Positions 9,338 through 18,838 of a DNA stretch of 62,425 nt are shown in pieces. The stretch comes from an uncultured Clostridia bacterium (GTDB lineage Bacteria; Bacillota; Clostridia; TANB77; CAG-508), in contig CAKPRQ010000010.1 in the NCBI GenBank assembly GCA_934182605.1, positions 1 to 62,425 of the forward strand, in the 5' to 3' direction. The notes under the pieces were generated by a model. That model worked only from the letters and a program-made list of their open reading frames with translations. It searched no databases and was not told the DNA's origin. Both the position numbers and the translations under genes were made by a program. Position 1 is the stretch's first letter. Each line of letters begins with the position of its first letter.

Positions 9338-11251
9338 TTACATAACTTTATCTTCTATTTCTTTCTTAATTTTTGCAATAAAATCATCTAATTTCATTTG
9401 TCCTAAATCTCCACTTTTTCTTTCACGAACTCCTACCTTTTCTTCTTCTATCTCTTTATCTCCTAATATTAACATATATGGAACTTTTTGAAGTTGTGCT
9501 TCTCTTATCTTATAACCTATTTTTTCACTTCTTTCATCTAATTCTACTCTTATTCCTGCTTCTTCTAATATATCTTTTACTTTATTTGCATATTCATTAT
9601 GAGCATCTGCTATAGTCATTATTTTTACTTGTACTGGTGCTAACCATAATGGGAATACTCCTGCAAAATGTTCTGTTAATATTCCTAAAAATCTTTCAAA
9701 AGAACCGAATATAGCTCTATGAACCATTATAGGTGTCTTTTTATTTCCTTCACTATCTATATATGAAAGGTTAAATCTTTGTGGTAATTGGAAATCTAAT
9801 TGTACAGTTCCCATTTGCCATTCTCTTCCTATACAATCTTTCATTTTTATATCTATTTTAGGACCATAAAAAGCTCCATCACCTTCATTTATTCTGTAAT
9901 TATCTTCTCCACACAATTCATCTAAAACTTTTCTTAAATCAGCTTCTGCCTTATTCCAAGTTTCAATCTCTCCCATAAAATCATCTGGTCTTGTTGATAA
10001 TGTTAATTTATATTCTAACCCAAATATTCCATATAACTTATCAGCAATTTCTATAATAGACTTAATTTCACTACCAATTTGCTCCTCTGTAATATAATTA
10101 TGAGAATCATCTTGTCTAAACATTCTTACCCTAAATAATCCATTTAATTGTCCAGACTTTTCATTTCTATGGATTACATCTACATCATTAAATCTTAATG
10201 GTAAATCTTTATAACTTCTTAATTTTGAAGCATATATTTTTATAGAATTAGGACAATTCATTGGTTTTAAGGCTTGTTCTTTTCCATCTGAATCTGTTAA
10301 TACAAACATATCCTCTTTATAGTGGTCCCAGTGTCCTGATGTTTTCCATAATTCACTACTATTTAATTGAGGTCCTGAAAATTCTTGATATCCTCTTTTC
10401 TTATGCTCTTTTCTCCAAAATTCTATTAAAGTATTTAACATTGTAAATCCTTTAGGCATCCAATAAGCCATACCTGGAGCTGTTTCATCAAAGAAAAATA
10501 ATTCTAATTCTTTTCCTAATTTTCTATGATCTCTTTTTTTAGCTTCTTCTAACATATTTAAATACGCTTCTAATTCACTTGCTTTTGGATAAGATATTCC
10601 ATAAATTCTTTGTAACATCTTATTATGTTCATCACCTCTCCAATATGCACCTGATGATGACAATAATTTTATGGCTTTTACCTTACCTGTACTCATTAAA
10701 TGAGGACCTGCACATAAATCTACAAATTCGCCTTGCTCATAAAAGCTTATTTCTTCTCCTTCTGGTAATTCTTCTATTAATTCTACTTTATAATTTTCAT
10801 TTCTTTCTTTCATTAATTTAATAGCTTCTGCTCTTGATAAAGAAAATCTTTTTATTTCTAAATCCTCTTTAATTATCTTTTTCATTTCTACTTCTAATTT
10901 TTGTAAATCTTCTTCTGAAAAAGGTTTTTCTACATCAAAATCATAATAGAAACCATTATCTATTGCAGGCCCTATTGCTAATTTTACATCTGGAAATAAT
11001 CTTTTTACAGCTTGCGCCAATATATGAGATGTTGTATGCCAATATGCTTTTTTACCATTTTCACTATCAAATGTTAAAATATTTACAGTATCTCCTTCTT
11101 TTAATACATATCTTAAATCTTTAACCTCTCCATTTACTTCTCCTGCCATTGCATTTCTAGCTAATCCTTCACTTATAGCTTTTGCTAAATCTAATACTGA
11201 AGAATTTTCTTGTAATTCGATTTCTGAATTATCTCTTAATTTAATTTTCAT
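9338..11251 (-). CDS. thrS: Threonyl-tRNA synthetase
   Basis: The 637-residue protein has the full bacterial ThrRS order: N-terminal TGS domain (residues 1-60), the editing domain with HTTSHILAQAVKRLFP and CAGPHLMSTG, the class II core with motif 2 FRVRMFRQDDSHNY and motif 3 MVHRAIFGSFERFLGIL, and the C-terminal anticodon-binding domain starting PLWLAPVQVKI. It charges tRNA-Thr with threonine. The ATG at 11251 follows AGGAGG. A T-box leader directly upstream makes expression depend on uncharged tRNA-Thr. A tRNA-Thr gene is at 25153 in this window. Confidence 0.97.
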   Translation of the reverse strand: MKIKLRDNSEIELQENSSVLDLAKAISEGLARNAMAGEVNGEVKDLRYVLKEGDTVNILTFDSENGKKAYWHTTSHILAQAVKRLFPDVKLAIGPAIDNGFYYDFDVEKPFSEEDLQKLEVEMKKIIKEDLEIKRFSLSRAEAIKLMKERNENYKVELIEELPEGEEISFYEQGEFVDLCAGPHLMSTGKVKAIKLLSSSGAYWRGDEHNKMLQRIYGISYPKASELEAYLNMLEEAKKRDHRKLGKELELFFFDETAPGMAYWMPKGFTMLNTLIEFWRKEHKKRGYQEFSGPQLNSSELWKTSGHWDHYKEDMFVLTDSDGKEQALKPMNCPNSIKIYASKLRSYKDLPLRFNDVDVIHRNEKSGQLNGLFRVRMFRQDDSHNYITEEQIGSEIKSIIEIADKLYGIFGLEYKLTLSTRPDDFMGEIETWNKAEADLRKVLDELCGEDNYRINEGDGAFYGPKIDIKMKDCIGREWQMGTVQLDFQLPQRFNLSYIDSEGNKKTPIMVHRAIFGSFERFLGILTEHFAGVFPLWLAPVQVKIMTIADAHNEYANKVKDILEEAGIRVELDERSEKIGYKIREAQLQKVPYMLILGDKEIEEEKVGVRERKSGDLGQMKLDDFIAKIKKEIEDKVM

Positions 11252-11534
11252 AACTAAAACCTCCTAAAAATTCTTTTATATAAAGTAAAATCCCCTATAA
11301 ATAGATTTTACTCTATTTATAGGGGTAAGTTTATATCTTACGGTTCCACCCTAATTTTAACTTCATTTACAGATTTATCGCATCTTACACGCTACTATTT
11401 CTAATAGAAACTCCGGGGTAGTTTTTCAAATACGTTTTTTAAGATTAGCTTTCAGCCCACGACTAATCATCTCTGTTAATAACCTTTATTTTACTTTGTC
11501 CCATCATCGTTCACATTCTTATTATTTTTTTGAC
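11252..11534 (-). promoter_or_regulatory. T-box riboswitch leader of thrS
   Basis: Reading the minus strand, the leader contains the T-box core AGGGTGGAACCG (complement near 11340-11352) and the antiterminator/terminator pair. The terminator is a perfect 13-bp stem, CCCCTATAAATAG with CTATTTATAGGGG (11292-11325), followed by a U-rich run. The upstream part is the structured Stem I region; an ACY specifier is plausible in ACTACCCC near 11415-11424, but I did not fold it. T-boxes bind the cognate uncharged tRNA and allow read-through, here presumably tRNA-Thr. Confidence 0.9.
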
Positions 11535-11540
11535 AGTAAT

Positions 11541-11569
11541 ATTATACACTTTTTTTACAAAAAGGTCAA
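11541..11569 (-). promoter_or_regulatory. Promoter of the T-box/thrS transcript
   Basis: Minus strand TTGACC, 17 bases, TATAAT, placed so that transcription starts just before the T-box leader. Confidence 0.8.
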
Positions 11570-11577
11570 TAAATTTT

Positions 11578-12582
11578 TTAAATTTTCTTTTCTATATATT
11601 TCCAAGAATCTCTACACATTTCTTCTATACCTTTTTCAGCTTTCCAATTTAACTCTTTTTCTGCTTTATCAACATTAGAATAACATTTAGCTATATCTCC
11701 AGCTCTTCTTTCTGCAATTCTATATGGAACTTTTTTACCTGTTGCTTTTTCAAATGCTTGCACCATTCCTAATACACTATAACCATTTCCTGTTCCTAAA
11801 TTATATATAAATATTCCATGTTTTTCTTTTTCAAGTTTATCTAATGCTGCTATATGTCCTTTTGCTAAATCTACTACATGTATATAATCTCTAACTCCAG
11901 TTCCATCTTCTGTATCATAATCATTTCCAAATATAGATAATTCTTTTAATATTCCAGCTGCAACTCTTACTATATATGGCATTAAATTATTTGGAATTCC
12001 TTGTGGTTCTTCACCAATTAAACCACTTTCATGTGCTCCTACTGGATTAAAATATCTTAAAATAACTATATTCCAAGTATTATCTGATTTATATAAATCT
12101 TGTAATATTTGTTCTATAAATAATTTACTTGTTCCATAAGGATTTGTAGTTCCTCCTATTTTGCATTTTTCATCTAATGGAACTTTCTCTGGATCTCCAT
12201 ACACAGTTGCAGATGAACTAAATATAAAGTTTTTCACATTATATTTTTTCATTACTTCTAATAAGTTAATTGCACCAAATACATTATTATGGTAATATTC
12301 TAAAGGTTTTTGTACTGATTCTCCAACTGCTTTAAATCCAGCAAAATTTATTACTGAATCAATTTTATTTTCTTCAAATATTTTTTCTAATAATTCTCTA
12401 TCCAAATAATTTCCTTCATAAAATTTAAAATCTTTTTTAGTAATTTCTTTTATAGCTTCTAAAACTGAACTTTTACTATTTGAAAAATCATCTATTATTA
12501 CTACTTCTCTTCCCTTCTCTAATAATTCTACTACTGTATGACTTCCTATATATCCTGCTCCACCTGTTACTAAAACAGCCAT
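11578..12582 (-). CDS. galE: UDP-glucose 4-epimerase
   Basis: The 334-residue protein has the NAD-binding VTGGAGYIGSH at residues 3-13, the SSATVYGD and YGTSK (Tyr-x3-Lys catalytic pair) motifs of extended short-chain dehydrogenases, and the GalE-typical NPVGAHESGLIGEEP. It interconverts UDP-glucose and UDP-galactose for cell-surface glycans or galactose use. The ATG at 12582 is preceded by AAGGAGG; the longer frame to 12657 lacks a site and overlaps the comEA-like gene. Confidence 0.95.
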   Translation of the reverse strand: MAVLVTGGAGYIGSHTVVELLEKGREVVIIDDFSNSKSSVLEAIKEITKKDFKFYEGNYLDRELLEKIFEENKIDSVINFAGFKAVGESVQKPLEYYHNNVFGAINLLEVMKKYNVKNFIFSSSATVYGDPEKVPLDEKCKIGGTTNPYGTSKLFIEQILQDLYKSDNTWNIVILRYFNPVGAHESGLIGEEPQGIPNNLMPYIVRVAAGILKELSIFGNDYDTEDGTGVRDYIHVVDLAKGHIAALDKLEKEKHGIFIYNLGTGNGYSVLGMVQAFEKATGKKVPYRIAERRAGDIAKCYSNVDKAEKELNWKAEKGIEEMCRDSWKYIEKKI

Positions 12583-12640
12583 AATATTCCTCCTTAATTT
12601 TTGATTATTATATACTATTTTTTGAAAGAATACAAGTTTT

Positions 12641-13321
12641 TTAAACACATATATCATCTTTTATTCCTGCATATTTAGCATCTCCTATGCCTGGAACGTT
12701 TTGTATCTCTTCTATTGATTTAAATTTTCCATTTTCCTCTCTATAATCTATTATTTTTTTAGCAGTACTAGGGCCTATTCCATCTAATGTTTCCAATTCT
12801 GTTTGTGTAGCAGTATTTATATTTATTAATCCATTATCTATATTACTATTTAAATTACTTTCAGCATTATTATTTTTTTGATTTTCATCACTATTTATTC
12901 CACTTGTTATATAAGCTATATTAATATCATTTTCCTTACTTTCTATAACTTCATCTAAACTAGGTATATATAACTTTTCACCATCTTGTAATTTATATGC
13001 TAAATTTATATTTTTAATTTCTCCACTATCTGTTAAACCTCCTGCTTTTTCTATTGCATCTGCTACCCTTTGTCCTTCTTCTAATTCTACAACTGAAGGA
13101 TTATTAACCTCACCCGCTACATATACATATATTAGATTTTTAGAAGAGTCTTCTACTTTTATTTTATTTTCTACTACATTAACATTTTCTTCTAGATATA
13201 AATTACTATAATCCGAATATACTGTATTATCTTTTGTAAATAAGTATATAATTATTAATATAACTAAAACTATACCTATACCGTATAATACTATTTTTTG
13301 CGTTTTATTTAAATTTTCCAA
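12641..13321 (-). CDS. comEA: ComEA-like DNA-binding protein (SLBB plus helix-hairpin-helix)
   Basis: The 226-residue protein has one N-terminal membrane helix (residues 10-27), an SLBB domain (VYVAGEVNNPSVVELEEG.. to LYIPSLDEV, about 65-123), a low-complexity Asn-rich linker, and a C-terminal helix-hairpin-helix pair (ININTATQTELETLDGIG to VPGIGDAKY, about 166-220). This is the standard ComEA layout: it sits outside the membrane and binds incoming double-stranded DNA during transformation. DprA and YifB genes are nearby, but comEC, comF and pilus genes are not in the window, so competence is not shown. Confidence 0.85.
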   Translation of the reverse strand: MENLNKTQKIVLYGIGIVLVILIIIYLFTKDNTVYSDYSNLYLEENVNVVENKIKVEDSSKNLIYVYVAGEVNNPSVVELEEGQRVADAIEKAGGLTDSGEIKNINLAYKLQDGEKLYIPSLDEVIESKENDINIAYITSGINSDENQKNNNAESNLNSNIDNGLININTATQTELETLDGIGPSTAKKIIDYREENGKFKSIEEIQNVPGIGDAKYAGIKDDICV

Positions 13322-13499
13322 ATTATCACCTACTTTTATGATTTTATTACTCTTTATAACTTTATTACTTTTAAATATAAATTTTTTAAGTTATATTTTA
13401 CAAATTTATTTTAAATATTTTGTAAAATTATGTCATTAAATATTGAAATTTATCAAAAAATACTGTATATTATATATATTAAATAATTTAGGAGGCAGA

Positions 13500-14768
13500 A
13501 TGAAAAAATATAAATACTTTTTACTATGTATATTAACTTGTATACTTCTATTTTTCAGCTCAAATAATACTTACGCAACTGATGCTTCTAGCTTAGACAT
13601 CAATTCACCATCTGTAATATTAATAGAAAGAAATACAGGTAATGTTTTATATGAAAAAAATTCAAAAGCTATACGCTTTCCAGCTAGCACTACAAAAATT
13701 ATGACTGCTATTTTGGCTCTAGAAAATTGTAATATAAATGATGTTGTTAGAGTTACCTACAGTGCCGTACAACGTATTCCAAGCGGTTATAGTATTGCAG
13801 ATTTAAAAGTAGATGAAGAACTTACTGTTGAACAGTTATTGCATTTACTATTAATCCCTTCTGCAAGCGATGCTGCAAATACTTTGGCTGAACATATTGG
13901 AGGTTCTATTGAAAATTTTGCTAATATGATGAATGATAAAGCTAAAGAAATAGGTTGTGAAAATACCCATTTTACTAATCCAGATGGTATGCACGATGAA
14001 AATCATACTACTACAGCATATGATTTAACTTTAATGGCAAATTATGCTATGAATAATAATACATTTAGAAGCATAGTTTCTAAAGCATCTTATGTTCTAT
14101 ATCCGACTAATAAAAATACTACAGAAAGATATTTTAGAACCACAAATTCATTATTAAATACAGCATCTGATTATTATTATGATACAGCTATTGGTATTAA
14201 AACTGGATTTACTACACCTGCTGGGAATTGTTTAGTTGCTGCAGCCAAAGTTGGTGATATGGAATGTATTTTAACTATTTTAGGTGCAGAACAAAATGAA
14301 GATGGTTCAAGTCAGAGATTTTCAGAAGCAAGAGAATTATTCGATTTTGCTTTTGGTAATTATACTTATAAAAATATTAAATATAAATCTGATATTGTTT
14401 CAACAATTACTGTTAAAGGTGCTACTTCAGATACTAAAAATTTAAATTTAGAACTTAGTAATAAAATTAATGCTTTTATAGATAAAAAAGATTTAGATAC
14501 TAATTTTGAACCAACTATAATTTTAAATGAAAATATTAAAGCTCCTATCTTAAAAGGTGATAAATTAGGTACTGCCACTTATACTATAGAAGGTGTTAAT
14601 TACACTGTAGATTTAGTTGCAAGCAATGATGTTTATAAGTCTAATATGCCAATAATTATTGGAGTTATACTTGTTTTTGTAACTTTAGTTTGCTTAAAAT
14701 TATTATTAAGTAAAAAGGGAAAATCTAAGAAAAATTATAAATTAAAGAAAAGAAAAAATAAAATTTAA
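13500..14768 (+). CDS. dacF: D-alanyl-D-alanine carboxypeptidase (DacA/DacF type)
   Basis: The 422-residue protein has a signal peptide (1-26, ending SNNTYAT), the penicillin-binding active-site motifs ASTTKIMT (SxxK), SASDAANT (SxN-like) and IKTGFT (KTG), and a C-terminal PBP5-type beta domain. A hydrophobic helix with a basic tail (MPIIIGVILVFVTLVCLKLL) closes the protein and likely anchors it. The family removes the terminal D-Ala of peptidoglycan stem peptides. The ATG at 13500 follows AGGAGGC. It is divergent from the comEA-like gene. Confidence 0.92.
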   Translation: MKKYKYFLLCILTCILLFFSSNNTYATDASSLDINSPSVILIERNTGNVLYEKNSKAIRFPASTTKIMTAILALENCNINDVVRVTYSAVQRIPSGYSIADLKVDEELTVEQLLHLLLIPSASDAANTLAEHIGGSIENFANMMNDKAKEIGCENTHFTNPDGMHDENHTTTAYDLTLMANYAMNNNTFRSIVSKASYVLYPTNKNTTERYFRTTNSLLNTASDYYYDTAIGIKTGFTTPAGNCLVAAAKVGDMECILTILGAEQNEDGSSQRFSEARELFDFAFGNYTYKNIKYKSDIVSTITVKGATSDTKNLNLELSNKINAFIDKKDLDTNFEPTIILNENIKAPILKGDKLGTATYTIEGVNYTVDLVASNDVYKSNMPIIIGVILVFVTLVCLKLLLSKKGKSKKNYKLKKRKNKI

Positions 14769-14772
14769 TATT

Positions 14773-14797
14773 AAGAGCTTTTTTTAAAAAAGCTCTT
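14773..14797 (+). terminator. Terminator after dacF
   Basis: AAGAGCT and AGCTCTT with the T/A run between them form a stem starting 5 bases after the stop; a T-rich run follows. Confidence 0.75.
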
Positions 14798-14820
14798 ATT
14801 TTATTTTTTGTAATTACAAT

Positions 14821-14896
14821 AATATTGATATATAACTATTTATAAATTATGTTTTATATTATTATATTTGTTCAAAAATAGTTATATATCAATATT
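14821..14896. repeat. Dispersed hairpin element, copy A
   Basis: A perfect 21-bp inverted repeat: the left arm 14821-14841 starts AATATTGATATATAACTAT, the right arm is 14876-14896, and the loop is 34 AT-rich bases. The arms match those of the element at 55519-55606 at 18 of 21 positions. It sits between the convergent dacF and LCP genes, and dacF already has its own terminator. Confidence 0.75.
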
Positions 14897-14905
14897 TTTC
14901 TAAAA

Positions 14906-16261
14906 CTAATAATCTGTACCAATTATAATAGTTATATCTATATTATTATCACTTGAATTTCCAGAACTTACAATACCTTTACTAAGTATTTTTTCAAGCT
15001 CTTCCAACTCCTTTTCATTCACATTTTTTCTATTTATAATTGTTGTTTTTGATGTTATGTTAGTTTCATCAGTTGCTATAACATTATATCCATTCGCTTC
15101 TAATTTATTCTTTACATTATATAATGCATTTTCGTTCTCTGTACCATTTAACAATTCTACATTAATACCTTTTTCTATAACCTCATTTTCTGAAGTTGTA
15201 TTTAATGTATTAGTAAGCTCATCATCGTCGTTATTGACTTCTTTTTCTTCACCATCTCCAAATAATTCGTTTACAATTTTTTCAGTTCCTTCTTCATCAT
15301 GTGCATAAAAAGCCAAATTATTATAAAAAGTTGGTTCTCCTGGAAGTATACCTGTTTTTAAGTTTTCAGTATTAAAATTAACGGCAAATGGTAAGTAATC
15401 CTTTATATCACTTATATTCATATTTGTTTTTACATTGTTGTAAAAAATATCAATAAAACCACCTATATTTAATAAATTTTGTGGTTTTAATGTTTGTTCG
15501 GCTAATGCTGTTAAAAAAGCTCTTTGAGTTCTTGAACGTCCTAAATCTTCTCCTCCATATTCTTTAGGATATGAAGTTCCATCTTGATTATGCCTAAACC
15601 TTACTACACCTTCCGCAGTTTCGCCATCTAACAATTGATATCCTGCTTTTACATGTATATATAACTCTTGTTGAAAATCTTCATAATCCATATCTATTGG
15701 CACATCAAAATATACTCCGCCTATTAAATCTACCATTTCTACTAATGCATCTGTATCTATTAAACAATAATTTGTAACATCTATACCTGTAATTTTGCTA
15801 ACTGCTGCTACAGTTTTTTCTGGATGTTCATATTGACATAAAGCATTTATTTTATCATATGCTGAAGCTGTTGCTTTACTTTTTCCTACAAATGTATCAC
15901 GAGGTATGGTTAATAGTGATGCTTCTTGTGTTTTAGGATCGTAAGATGCTAACATTATTGTATCTGTTAAGTTTTGGCTTTGTCCTAACAATACACAATA
16001 TATTTCTGGTAAATTTGCTAATGTTTCTTTATCCGTTCCTACTACAGCTCCAATAACACCAGATGCACCACCACCATTTTCTTTCACTTTAATTGCAAAA
16101 TTTACTGCAAATATAATTATTCCTATTAATAATAATATGAGAACTACTTTTATTACTTTTCTTACTTTGCTTTTTCTTTTTTTCTCTTTTTTAAATTCTT
16201 TATCCAATTTTTTTTGCTCTTTTTTTGGGCTATTATTTATTTTACTATTATTATTACTCAA
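14906..16261 (-). CDS. LytR-CpsA-Psr (LCP) family protein with LytR_C domain
   Basis: The 451-residue protein has a basic cytoplasmic N-terminus, one membrane helix (about 33-52), an extracellular LCP domain with LLTIPRDTFV, YDKINAL and GRSRTQRAFLTAL (Arg and Asp residues that bind the polyprenyl pyrophosphate donor), and a C-terminal LytR_C domain starting INVELLNGTENENALY. LCP enzymes attach teichoic acids or other glycopolymers to peptidoglycan. I place the start at the TTG at 16261, 7 bases after AGGAG; the GTG at 16270 lies within that site. Confidence 0.88.
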   Translation of the reverse strand: MSNNNSKINNSPKKEQKKLDKEFKKEKKRKSKVRKVIKVVLILLLIGIIIFAVNFAIKVKENGGGASGVIGAVVGTDKETLANLPEIYCVLLGQSQNLTDTIMLASYDPKTQEASLLTIPRDTFVGKSKATASAYDKINALCQYEHPEKTVAAVSKITGIDVTNYCLIDTDALVEMVDLIGGVYFDVPIDMDYEDFQQELYIHVKAGYQLLDGETAEGVVRFRHNQDGTSYPKEYGGEDLGRSRTQRAFLTALAEQTLKPQNLLNIGGFIDIFYNNVKTNMNISDIKDYLPFAVNFNTENLKTGILPGEPTFYNNLAFYAHDEEGTEKIVNELFGDGEEKEVNNDDDELTNTLNTTSENEVIEKGINVELLNGTENENALYNVKNKLEANGYNVIATDETNITSKTTIINRKNVNEKELEELEKILSKGIVSSGNSSDNNIDITIIIGTDY

Positions 16262-16275
16262 ATATAACACTCCTA

Positions 16276-17490
16276 CTATTTTATTTTTATTTTATAAAAG
16301 CATCCTTTCCCTAATTGAATTATAGCTTCTCTTTCTATATTTAAATTTTTAAAATCCATAACTTTTTCATTATTTATTTTAACTGCTCCACCGGCAAACA
16401 ATCTTTTAATTTCACCTTTTGAAGCAAATTTAGATATACTTACTAATTTATCTAATAATTCATTTTCACAATTAACCCCATTTTCTAAAATAATTTCTTC
16501 TACATCATCTGGAGCTTCTTGTTTTTGAAATGCTGTTTTAAAATGTTCTTGAGCTTTATCTGCTTTCTCTTCTGAGTGATATAATTTTGTAATTTCATGT
16601 GCTAATTCCATTTTAACATTTCTTGGATTTTCTCCTGCAACTAATCTTCTTTCTATTTCAGTAATTACATCTGGATGTAAGTCTGTACATAAATTATAAT
16701 ATTTTATAATCATATTATCTGGTATTTTCATTACTTTTTCGTACATAATATTAGGTTCTTCATTTACACCTATATAATTTCCTAAACTTTTGCTCATTTT
16801 TTGAACACCATCTATACCTTCTAATAATGGCATAAATAAAGTAATTTGTGGTTCTTTTCCATAATCTTTTTGAATGTTTCTTCCCATTAAAACATTAAAT
16901 GTCTGATCTGTTCCACCTAATTCTAAATCTGCATTAATGGCTACAGAATCATACCCTTGCATTAATGGATAAAAGAATTCATGTAATGATATAGATTGAT
17001 TTGATTCATATCTGTTTTTAAAATCATCTCTTTCTAAAATTCTAGCAACTGTACATTTTGCAGCTAAATCAATTACATCTCTAAAATTCATTTTTCCTAA
17101 CCATTCACTATTATATCTTACTACTGTCTTATTTTTATCTAATATTTTAAAAATTTGATCTTGATATGTTTTTGCATTTTCTTCAACTTGTTCTTTAGTT
17201 AATGGTTTTCTTGTTTTTGATTTACCTGTTGGGTCTCCTATCATACCTGTAAAATCGCCTATAATAATTATAACATGATGCCCTAAATCTTGTAATTGTT
17301 TTATTTTTCTTAAAACTACTGCATGTCCTAAATGTATATCTGGTGCTGATGGATCTAACCCTAATTTTATATTCATAGGCCTATTTTCTTTTTTAATAGT
17401 CTCTAATTTTTCTTTAATTTCTTCTATTTGAGTATAATCTGCTGCCCCTTTAAGCATTATTTTTATAGTATTTTCAACATCTATATTCAT
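16276..17490 (-). CDS. tyrS: Tyrosyl-tRNA synthetase
   Basis: The 404-residue class I synthetase shows the HIGH motif as HLGH near residue 53, KMSKSLGN near 230, and a C-terminal S4 RNA-binding domain (LLDKLVSISKFASKGEIKRLF onward). HLGHAVVLRKIKQLQ.LGH is typical of the TyrZ-like subgroup. The ATG at 17490 follows GGAGAGG. No T-box fits in the roughly 90-base gap upstream. It converges on nothing and runs toward the LCP gene with a 14-base gap, so the two are probably co-transcribed. Confidence 0.95.
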   Translation of the reverse strand: MNIDVENTIKIMLKGAADYTQIEEIKEKLETIKKENRPMNIKLGLDPSAPDIHLGHAVVLRKIKQLQDLGHHVIIIIGDFTGMIGDPTGKSKTRKPLTKEQVEENAKTYQDQIFKILDKNKTVVRYNSEWLGKMNFRDVIDLAAKCTVARILERDDFKNRYESNQSISLHEFFYPLMQGYDSVAINADLELGGTDQTFNVLMGRNIQKDYGKEPQITLFMPLLEGIDGVQKMSKSLGNYIGVNEEPNIMYEKVMKIPDNMIIKYYNLCTDLHPDVITEIERRLVAGENPRNVKMELAHEITKLYHSEEKADKAQEHFKTAFQKQEAPDDVEEIILENGVNCENELLDKLVSISKFASKGEIKRLFAGGAVKINNEKVMDFKNLNIEREAIIQLGKGCFYKIKIK

Positions 17491-17579
17491 TTTTCGCCTC
17501 TCCTTATCAAAAAATATATATTATTATATAATATTTATTGACAATATGCAAGAATTTTTAACATATATTTTTAAATTGG

Positions 17580-17957
17580 TTACGGCTTATCTAAAATGAT
17601 GTTTTTATAATGTTTTAAATTTATAAGTCCTCTTTGCAAGCTTATTTCTATTGCATCTATCCTTATATCTTTATTTAATTTTTTCTTGTATAAATAATAT
17701 TCTGCAGTTTTATATAGGTGTTTTTGCTTTATTGTATCTATAGAATTTATTCCAGTTCCATACCTTTTACTCCTTCTTGTTTTTACTTCTATAAAAACTA
17801 ATTCTTTTTTATCATACGCTATAATATCAATTTCACCGTATTTACATTTAAAATTTTTTTCTACTATTTTATAATTATTTTTATACAAATAATTGCTTGC
17901 TATTTTTTCACCAAATTTTCCAATTTCTTGAGAGTTATCCACTTTTTCTGCACACAT
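17580..17957 (-). CDS. yraN: YraN/UPF0102 family endonuclease-like protein
   Basis: The 125-residue protein carries GKFGEKIASNYLYKNNYKI, GEIDIIAYDK and VFIEVKTRRSKRYG, the Holliday-junction-resolvase-like nuclease fold (E..D..ExK) of UPF0102. The biochemical role is not settled. It begins 2 bases after the dprA stop, so it is translated as part of the yifB-dprA-yraN operon, a common order in Firmicutes. Confidence 0.9.
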   Translation of the reverse strand: MCAEKVDNSQEIGKFGEKIASNYLYKNNYKIVEKNFKCKYGEIDIIAYDKKELVFIEVKTRRSKRYGTGINSIDTIKQKHLYKTAEYYLYKKKLNKDIRIDAIEISLQRGLINLKHYKNIILDKP

Positions 17958-17959
17958 TG

Positions 17960-18838
17960 TTAATAATTTTTTTCGTAAAATCCTCCTTCTAATGTAGTTA
18001 TTAATCCTTCTAATTCTAAGAGTGTTAATTTATAACTTATTTCACTTACTGGTTCTTTTAATTTACTAAATATAAAGTCTATACTTGTTGGTTCTGTTCT
18101 TATTAATTCATATACTTTTTCACATCCACTTGGTATATTTTCTATGCTTTTTTTAGAATTTTTCTTATATTTTTCTATATATTCCTTCATTTTTTGATTA
18201 TCTAATTCTTCAAATATATCTGATATTCCACTTAATAATATCGCTCCATTTTTTATCATTCTATTTGTTCCTATACCACATCTATTATCTAATCCACTAG
18301 GCACACAAAATACTGTTTTTCCCTGTTCTCTTGCGTACCTAGCCGTTATACTTGTGCCACTTCTATATGCAGCCTCCGTTATTATTAAACATTCTCCTAA
18401 AGCACTTACCAATCTATTTCTTTCTATAAATTTATTAGAATCAGCTTTTTCATCAGGTTCATATTCTGTTATAACTAATCCACCATTTTCTATAATACTA
18501 TGGTATAATTCTAAATTAGCTTTTGGATATACATTATTTAATCCACATGGTAATACAGCAATTGTTTTTCCACCATTTTCCATACTATATTTATGTACAT
18601 ATGTATCTACTCCAATAGCCATTCCACTTACTGTTACAATACCAAGAGTTGCTAATTCTTTTGCAAACTTTTTAGACATATTTCCACCATATCTTGAACA
18701 CTTTCTCGAACCTACTATTGAAATTGCAAATTCATTCAGCAATGTTTTGTCCCCTTCTATATATATTTCTTCTGGTGCATTTGATATTTTTAGAAAATTT
18801 AATGGATAATCTTTATTAAATTTACTTATTTTTTCTAT
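17960..18838 (-). CDS. dprA: DNA-processing protein DprA, apparently starting at AUA
   Basis: The protein has the DprA Rossmann core: ISIVGSRKCSRYG, VSGMAIGVD, TIAVLPCGLNNVYPK, SGTSITARYAREQGK. DprA protects incoming single-stranded DNA and loads RecA during transformation. The conserved lead-in YPLNFLKISNAPEEIYIEG lies upstream of any ATG, GTG or TTG that could use a ribosome binding site. That frame begins at ATA (18838), 7 bases after a perfect AAGGAGG and overlapping the yifB stop as ATAG. The only usual start, TTG at 18742, has no such site and would cut off the first strand of the fold. The N-terminal SAM-like domain of longer DprA proteins is absent. About 292 residues. Confidence 0.85.
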   Translation of the reverse strand: MEKISKFNKDYPLNFLKISNAPEEIYIEGDKTLLNEFAISIVGSRKCSRYGGNMSKKFAKELATLGIVTVSGMAIGVDTYVHKYSMENGGKTIAVLPCGLNNVYPKANLELYHSIIENGGLVITEYEPDEKADSNKFIERNRLVSALGECLIITEAAYRSGTSITARYAREQGKTVFCVPSGLDNRCGIGTNRMIKNGAILLSGISDIFEELDNQKMKEYIEKYKKNSKKSIENIPSGCEKVYELIRTEPTSIDFIFSKLKEPVSEISYKLTLLELEGLITTLEGGFYEKNY